Of a stretch of 64,000 nucleotides of DNA, positions 60,101-64,000 are shown piece after piece; position 1 is the first letter of the stretch; each line of letters starts with the position of its first letter. The notes under the pieces are model-generated. The model saw only the letters and a program-made list of their open reading frames with translations, was not told the origin of the DNA and searched no databases. Source of the DNA: Mesoaciditoga sp. Its GTDB lineage: Bacteria; Thermotogota; Thermotogae; Mesoaciditogales; Mesoaciditogaceae. Both the position numbers and the translations under genes were made by a program. The DNA lies in assembly GCA_002878315.1 (NCBI GenBank), contig PNIW01000002.1, positions 1 to 64,000 on the forward strand, read 5' to 3'.

Positions 60101-61042
60101 TCAGTCCTTCCATACTTTTTTTCCGTCAAATCTCAGGAAGATGGCATTAATCTTTGGATAATCATGATACCTGTCATTTGAAAGTATCCATGAATTTGTG
60201 CTCTTGGCAATCTCTATTATCAGTTCATCGGCTGGAGAATGAAATTTGACATCCGAATGTTTTTGAAATCTCTCTTCAAAAATCCGCCTTTGGGTACCCC
60301 TGAGATTGTATTCGAAATTCTCATCAAAGATTATTTTAAAAGGCCAAGGCGTTTCATGCATCTTTCCGATAAGACGAAAAGAAAGAAAGATGTTGTTTAG
60401 ATCCGGATAAGGGCTTCCAACCATCGCTATGTTACTTCCATCGACGATGAGCAATGCTTTTGCATTTTTTGTTAGTGCTCCTCTTACGTAAGGATCTCTT
60501 ATCGAATCCGCGACAAATTTTTTGTCTGAGGGAAGAAGGGAATTGTATATTTCCCGAAAGGTGTTAAATGTTGCCATATCTAAGGACAGAAAATCGACAT
60601 TTTGAGTCATTTTGACAAGATCTTCTATTATGCCGTTATCGTTATAATTTCCCTTAAACGCAAAGACCAAGTAGAGATCGAGAAAATCATCGAAATAAGC
60701 CGAATTATCTTTTAAAAATTTCTTCCATCCTGCCATAAACGTTGCGTAATCTTTTGTGCTTATTCCTTCGATTTCTGCAAGTTTAATAGTGATTTCGTCC
60801 ATTGGGAGATAATTTTTTGGATCCTTAATCATGGCTATTATGCCATTCGTTCTTCCGGAGATGTCATTTACCTCTGAAAGGGATCTTAACTTTGGATTTA
60901 TCATCCCAAGCGCCTCTGAAATTTTATTCTTTGTCCATCCTTCTTTTCCATATCTTCTTATAACGCCCGCAAGGTGGAGGGCATCCTCTCCATCTTCGAG
61001 AAAGATCTTTTCTTTGTAAATATCGATAATCGTTTTCTTCAT
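60101..61042 (-). CDS. NYN/Zc3h12a-like ribonuclease domain protein
   Basis: A 313-residue protein. The C-terminal 120 residues look like the NYN-PIN domain of Zc3h12a (Regnase) nucleases: LLIVDGSNIAMVG near residue 199, KIIFDENFEYNL near 235, SPADELIIEIA near 268 and SWILSNDRYHDYP near 282, giving Asp residues at the usual metal-binding places. The N-terminal 190 residues are helical and match nothing I know. Metal-dependent RNA cleavage is inferred. It overlaps ftsY by 4 nt, and its stop is close to the permease start. Confidence 0.65.
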   Translation of the reverse strand: MKKTIIDIYKEKIFLEDGEDALHLAGVIRRYGKEGWTKNKISEALGMINPKLRSLSEVNDISGRTNGIIAMIKDPKNYLPMDEITIKLAEIEGISTKDYATFMAGWKKFLKDNSAYFDDFLDLYLVFAFKGNYNDNGIIEDLVKMTQNVDFLSLDMATFNTFREIYNSLLPSDKKFVADSIRDPYVRGALTKNAKALLIVDGSNIAMVGSPYPDLNNIFLSFRLIGKMHETPWPFKIIFDENFEYNLRGTQRRIFEERFQKHSDVKFHSPADELIIEIAKSTNSWILSNDRYHDYPKINAIFLRFDGKKVWKD

Positions 61043-61932
61043 TCTAAAAGTGCATCGATAAATTCAGTTGCCTTGAAATCCTTTAGATCTTCTAAACCTT
61101 CCCCTATTCCTATGAGTTTGACAGGTATGTTGAGTTCTTTCTTTATAGAAAAGATCATTCCACCCTTTGCGGTCCCATCGAATTTTGTTAACACAATGCC
61201 GGTAACTCCCGTGCTCTGTCCAAAGATTTTCGCCTGCTGGATTGCGTTCTGTCCTATTGTCGAGTCCAAGACGAGGAGAACCTCCTGGGGCTGATCTGGT
61301 TTTAACTTCTTTATTATCTTATGAATTTTTTCAAGTTCTCTCATCAAATTGTCCTTTGTGTGGAGTCTTCCTGCCGTATCTATCAAAGCAACGTCTAATT
61401 TTTCGGATATGGCATGTGTGACCGTGTCATACACGACGGCTCCCGCATCTGCCCCCCACTGATGTGATATGACCGGAACCCCAACCCTTCTTCCCCATTC
61501 TTTTAACTGATCTATTGCCGCAGCCCTAAAGGTATCTCCTGCTCCGAGAACGACACGTTTCCCTTCTTTTTTAAATCTGAATGCAAGTTTACCTGCCGTT
61601 GTTGTCTTTCCTGATCCGTTAACTCCAACAAGAGTGTAGATGGTCGGTCCTTCACTTGCAAATGTTATGGATTCGTCGGGGCCCAAAAGTTCTAAGAGAA
61701 CTTTTTTAAGAGCATCTATCGCATCCTTCTCTTTTGATTCTTTTACCCTTTCAACGATATAGTCGGATGTGGATACACCAACATCCGAAAGAAGAAGCAG
61801 TTCCATTATCTCTTCTATCTTTTCTTTGTCTAAATTTCCACCCTTTAGAATGGATAAGGCCTTTCCTAAAAATCCATTCTTTGTTTTCTCAAGACCTTTT
61901 TTGAATATGTCAAATATTCCCAAATTCATCAC
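61039..61932 (-). CDS. ftsY: Signal recognition particle receptor FtsY
   Basis: A 297-residue SRP GTPase without the long acidic N-terminal domain, as in many thermophiles. NG-domain motifs: G1 LVGVNGSGKTTTAGKLA near residue 107, DTFRAAAIDQLKEWGRR near 138, DTAGRLHTKDNLMREL near 188, TKFDGTAKGG near 250 and the closing GIGEGLEDLKDF. It brings ribosome-SRP complexes to the membrane. It overlaps the end of proS by 23 nt. Confidence 0.96.
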   Translation of the reverse strand: MMNLGIFDIFKKGLEKTKNGFLGKALSILKGGNLDKEKIEEIMELLLLSDVGVSTSDYIVERVKESKEKDAIDALKKVLLELLGPDESITFASEGPTIYTLVGVNGSGKTTTAGKLAFRFKKEGKRVVLGAGDTFRAAAIDQLKEWGRRVGVPVISHQWGADAGAVVYDTVTHAISEKLDVALIDTAGRLHTKDNLMRELEKIHKIIKKLKPDQPQEVLLVLDSTIGQNAIQQAKIFGQSTGVTGIVLTKFDGTAKGGMIFSIKKELNIPVKLIGIGEGLEDLKDFKATEFIDALLE

Positions 61933-63643
61933 CGGGCTTATAAAATTCGAGTAATTCTTTGACCTTTTCGATTAGGTAATTCTTATCATCGATCTTGATC
62001 TTCAAAGGTTTATCCGAATTTCTCAATTTAAGTTCAACTTCGCCATTTTCAAGAGATTTGCCACATGTTATTCTCAGCGGTATCCCTACAAGATCCGCGT
62101 CTTTGAACTTGAATCCGGCCGAAACCTCTCTGTCATCTAAGATTACATCTATTCCATTCTTTTCAAGTAAATCATGAAGTTCATGCCCGATCCTCATCTG
62201 ATCGCCAGAAACGTTGACAACCGTTATAACGACCTCAAAAGGCGCTATCGATCTCGGCCATATTATTCCTCGATCGTCGTGAAATTGTTCTACAACGGCG
62301 GCCATAGTTCTGCTTACTCCCCATCCATAGCAACCCATAATGTAGTACTTCTCATTTCCGTCTGAATCGACATAGGTAGCCGAAAGTTTCTCCGAATATT
62401 TTGTGCCGAGTTTGAAGACCTGGCCAACCTCTATGCCTTTTTTCATTTTCAAAGCATGGCCGCATTTTGGACATTTGTCTCCCTCAACGACCGTGCGTAT
62501 ATCTGCATATTCGTTTATTTTGAAGTCCCTTCCGTGATTTACGTTTATGTAGTGATACTCATTCTTAAGTCCGCCGACAATGTAATTGACAAGAGTCTTT
62601 ACAGATCTGTCCGCTATTATTCTTACATTTACCCCAATGGGCCCTATATAGCCTATCTGTGTCGAAAATTTCTGGTAGACTTCCTCTCCCGTTGCAAGTC
62701 TTAAGGTCTGATCTCCGAGATAGGATTTCAATTTTGCGATGTTTATTTCAAGATCTCCTCTTATCATCGCCATGATATACCCGCTTCGTCCTACGAAGAT
62801 CATAGACTTGACTATGCGCTTTTTGTCAACGTTTAAAAATTTCGAAAGTTCCTCTACGGTTCTGACATTGGGCGTCTCGACGAGCTTTAATGGCTTTTGA
62901 TCCTCCTCGATTCTGAAATCATCATCTAAACATTCGGCCCTTTCTTGAGTTGCGGCATAACCGCAACTATCGCAAACAAGTATGTCAGATTCTCCGCTTT
63001 CGGCAAAGGCCGTGAACTCGTGGGAATTGCTTCCGCCTATGGCTCCGGTATCGGCTTCGACGGCAACGTATTTCAAATCCATCCTCTCGCATATTTTAGA
63101 ATAAGCGTCGTACATGTCTTTGTAAGTTTTATCGAGAGATTCATAACTTGTGTGGAAACTATAGGCATCTTTCATTATGAACTCTCTTCCACGCAAAAGT
63201 CCGAAGCGTGGCCTTATCTCGTCCCTGTATTTCGTGTTTATCTGGTAGAAATTAACGGGAAGTTGCTTGTAAGATCTCAATTCGTCCTTGACAAGGGTCG
63301 TTATCATCTCTTCATGGGTTGGGCCGAGCGTGAATTCTCTATCATTTCTGTCTTTTAATTTCATCATTTCGGGACCGTAATCTTCCCATCGTCCTGTTAT
63401 CTTCCATATTTCGGCAGGTTGCATTATAGGCATCAGAAGTTCCTGGGCTCCGGTTCTGTTCATCTCTTCCCTTACTATCTGTGTTATTTTTTGAAGCACC
63501 TTTGTGCCAAGTGGAAGGTAGGAAAAGATCCCCGAGGCGGATTTCCTTATGAATCCACCCCTTACCAACAGTTCGGCGCTTTTGATATCTGCATCGGACG
63601 GTACTTCTTTCAAAGTAGGCGCATAGAGTTTAGACCAGTACAT
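61910..63643 (-). CDS. proS: Prolyl-tRNA synthetase (bacterial type)
   Basis: A 577-residue class II enzyme of the bacterial form with the editing insertion (INS) at about 225-400. Motif 2 includes YRDEIRPRFGLLRGREFIMKD near residue 138, motif 3 GCYGWGVSRTMAAVVEQ near 440, and the anticodon domain closes the chain. It is 8 bp from the mrp gene stop and overlaps ftsY. Confidence 0.97.
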   Translation of the reverse strand: MYWSKLYAPTLKEVPSDADIKSAELLVRGGFIRKSASGIFSYLPLGTKVLQKITQIVREEMNRTGAQELLMPIMQPAEIWKITGRWEDYGPEMMKLKDRNDREFTLGPTHEEMITTLVKDELRSYKQLPVNFYQINTKYRDEIRPRFGLLRGREFIMKDAYSFHTSYESLDKTYKDMYDAYSKICERMDLKYVAVEADTGAIGGSNSHEFTAFAESGESDILVCDSCGYAATQERAECLDDDFRIEEDQKPLKLVETPNVRTVEELSKFLNVDKKRIVKSMIFVGRSGYIMAMIRGDLEINIAKLKSYLGDQTLRLATGEEVYQKFSTQIGYIGPIGVNVRIIADRSVKTLVNYIVGGLKNEYHYINVNHGRDFKINEYADIRTVVEGDKCPKCGHALKMKKGIEVGQVFKLGTKYSEKLSATYVDSDGNEKYYIMGCYGWGVSRTMAAVVEQFHDDRGIIWPRSIAPFEVVITVVNVSGDQMRIGHELHDLLEKNGIDVILDDREVSAGFKFKDADLVGIPLRITCGKSLENGEVELKLRNSDKPLKIKIDDKNYLIEKVKELLEFYKPGDEFGNI

Positions 63644-63651
63644 ATCTCCTC

Positions 63652-64000
63652 CTATATTTTATCGATTATTTTATCGATGATTTTATTCATAATTTCAAAA
63701 TATTCTTTGTTATCATCTCGGGCAAGAGTTCCTTCATCTGTGCTTTTTTCGACCTCTATATCAAAGGGAATCTCTCCAAGTGCCCGCAATCCAAGGATTC
63801 TTTCAAGATCACCGGGATCTATCTTTCCAAAAGGATAAAGCCTGTTATGACAGTTGTCGCACACGAAATAGGCCATATTTTCAACGAATCCTGAAATTTT
63901 TATGCCGACCTGGTTGAAAAAGTCAACGGTTCTGACTGCATCCGCTATGGAAAGTTCGCCCGGCGTCGTGACTATAACGGCTCCATCCAGATCTAAATTT
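63652..64000 (-). CDS. Mrp/ApbC-family iron-sulfur P-loop ATPase, C-terminal part (cut by window edge)
   Basis: The frame is open from the window edge and ends at 63652, giving about 115 residues. LDGAVIVTTPGELSIADA, then GFVENMAYFVCDNCHN with a CxxC pair, is typical of the Mrp/ApbC/Nbp35 family, which carries iron-sulfur clusters to target proteins. The start and Walker A are outside the window. The final tail carries three IIDKI-like repeats. It is 8 bp before proS. Confidence 0.88.
   Translation of the reverse strand, partial: NLDLDGAVIVTTPGELSIADAVRTVDFFNQVGIKISGFVENMAYFVCDNCHNRLYPFGKIDPGDLERILGLRALGEIPFDIEVEKSTDEGTLARDDNKEYFEIMNKIIDKIIDKI

Noticed and set aside
1..64000. CRISPR arrays, insertion sequences, prophage or integrase genes
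   Set aside because: No regularly spaced repeats, transposase motifs, terminal inverted repeats or phage genes were seen.

Overview
The window reads as a chromosomal segment of a thermophile-like, Gram-negative-type anaerobe, most likely a member of Thermotogota, perhaps of the Mesoaciditogales side; this taxonomic call is inference. Supporting signs are heavy use of AGA/AGG and ATA codons, a glgC-glgD pair, the order rsfS-glmS-plsX-rpmF-DUF177, rex next to leuS, PEGA/DUF4384 exported proteins and CUT1-type sugar binding proteins. It is almost fully coding, with short or overlapping gene junctions and long one-strand runs. I see no mobile element, CRISPR array or prophage.

Layout. Positions 1-2,300 (minus) hold the edge of a surface-glycan cluster: the first codons of a sugar nucleotidyltransferase, a GT4 glycosyltransferase and a frameshifted FkbM methyltransferase. 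After tRNA-Glu, 2,669-11,410 (plus) carries an exported PEGA protein, lysine 2,3-aminomutase with a KamB-like reactivase, dnaN, ispF, ecfT, a ComB-family phosphatase, a lytic transglycosylase and an HD phosphohydrolase. Positions 11,411-34,959 (minus) run gatA-gatB-folP-folK-nadE-SHOCT-eamA-asnS-ruvB-yggT-nadK-(sigma54 activator)-glyA-glgD-glgC, then tRNA-Thr and a V/A-ATPase operon F-E-A-B-D, followed by nagA-exbB-exbD-tonB. Positions 35,281-41,115 (plus) encode guaA-purB-purA-coaE and a sugar-binding protein. Positions 41,148-64,000 (minus) hold mrp-proS-ftsY-(NYN RNase)-(ABC-2 permease), two tRNA genes, DUF177-rpmF-plsX-glmS-rsfS-leuS-rex-HEAT-lysR-(ABC ATPase)-amylase-amidase, and thrS-kal-kce-yajC-secD-secF.

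How the genes fit together. Parts of the lysine fermentation pathway lie in two separate operons (kamA-kamB, and kal-kce inserted between thrS and yajC-secDF). Glycogen precursor synthesis (glgC/glgD), an intracellular GH13 amylase and an orphan sugar-binding protein point to saccharide use and storage. ExbB-ExbD-TonB, a lytic transglycosylase with a barrel-like tail, and a secreted amidase point to an envelope with an outer layer to energise and remodel. Purine synthesis is grouped as guaA-purB-purA.

Most notable: three deletion- or indel-like lesions (FkbM gene, V-ATPase subunit B gene, and a tRNA-Ser-like gene without an anticodon arm); an ExbD whose conserved membrane Asp appears replaced; an ABC ATPase with a broken signature motif and no switch histidine; a bacterial Regnase-like NYN protein with an unrecognised N-terminal region; a KamA lacking most of its zinc site; a possible ACG start for gatA; and a recurrent extended -10 promoter (TGN before TAWAAT-like hexamers). 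I did not find a convincing wholly new multi-gene system.
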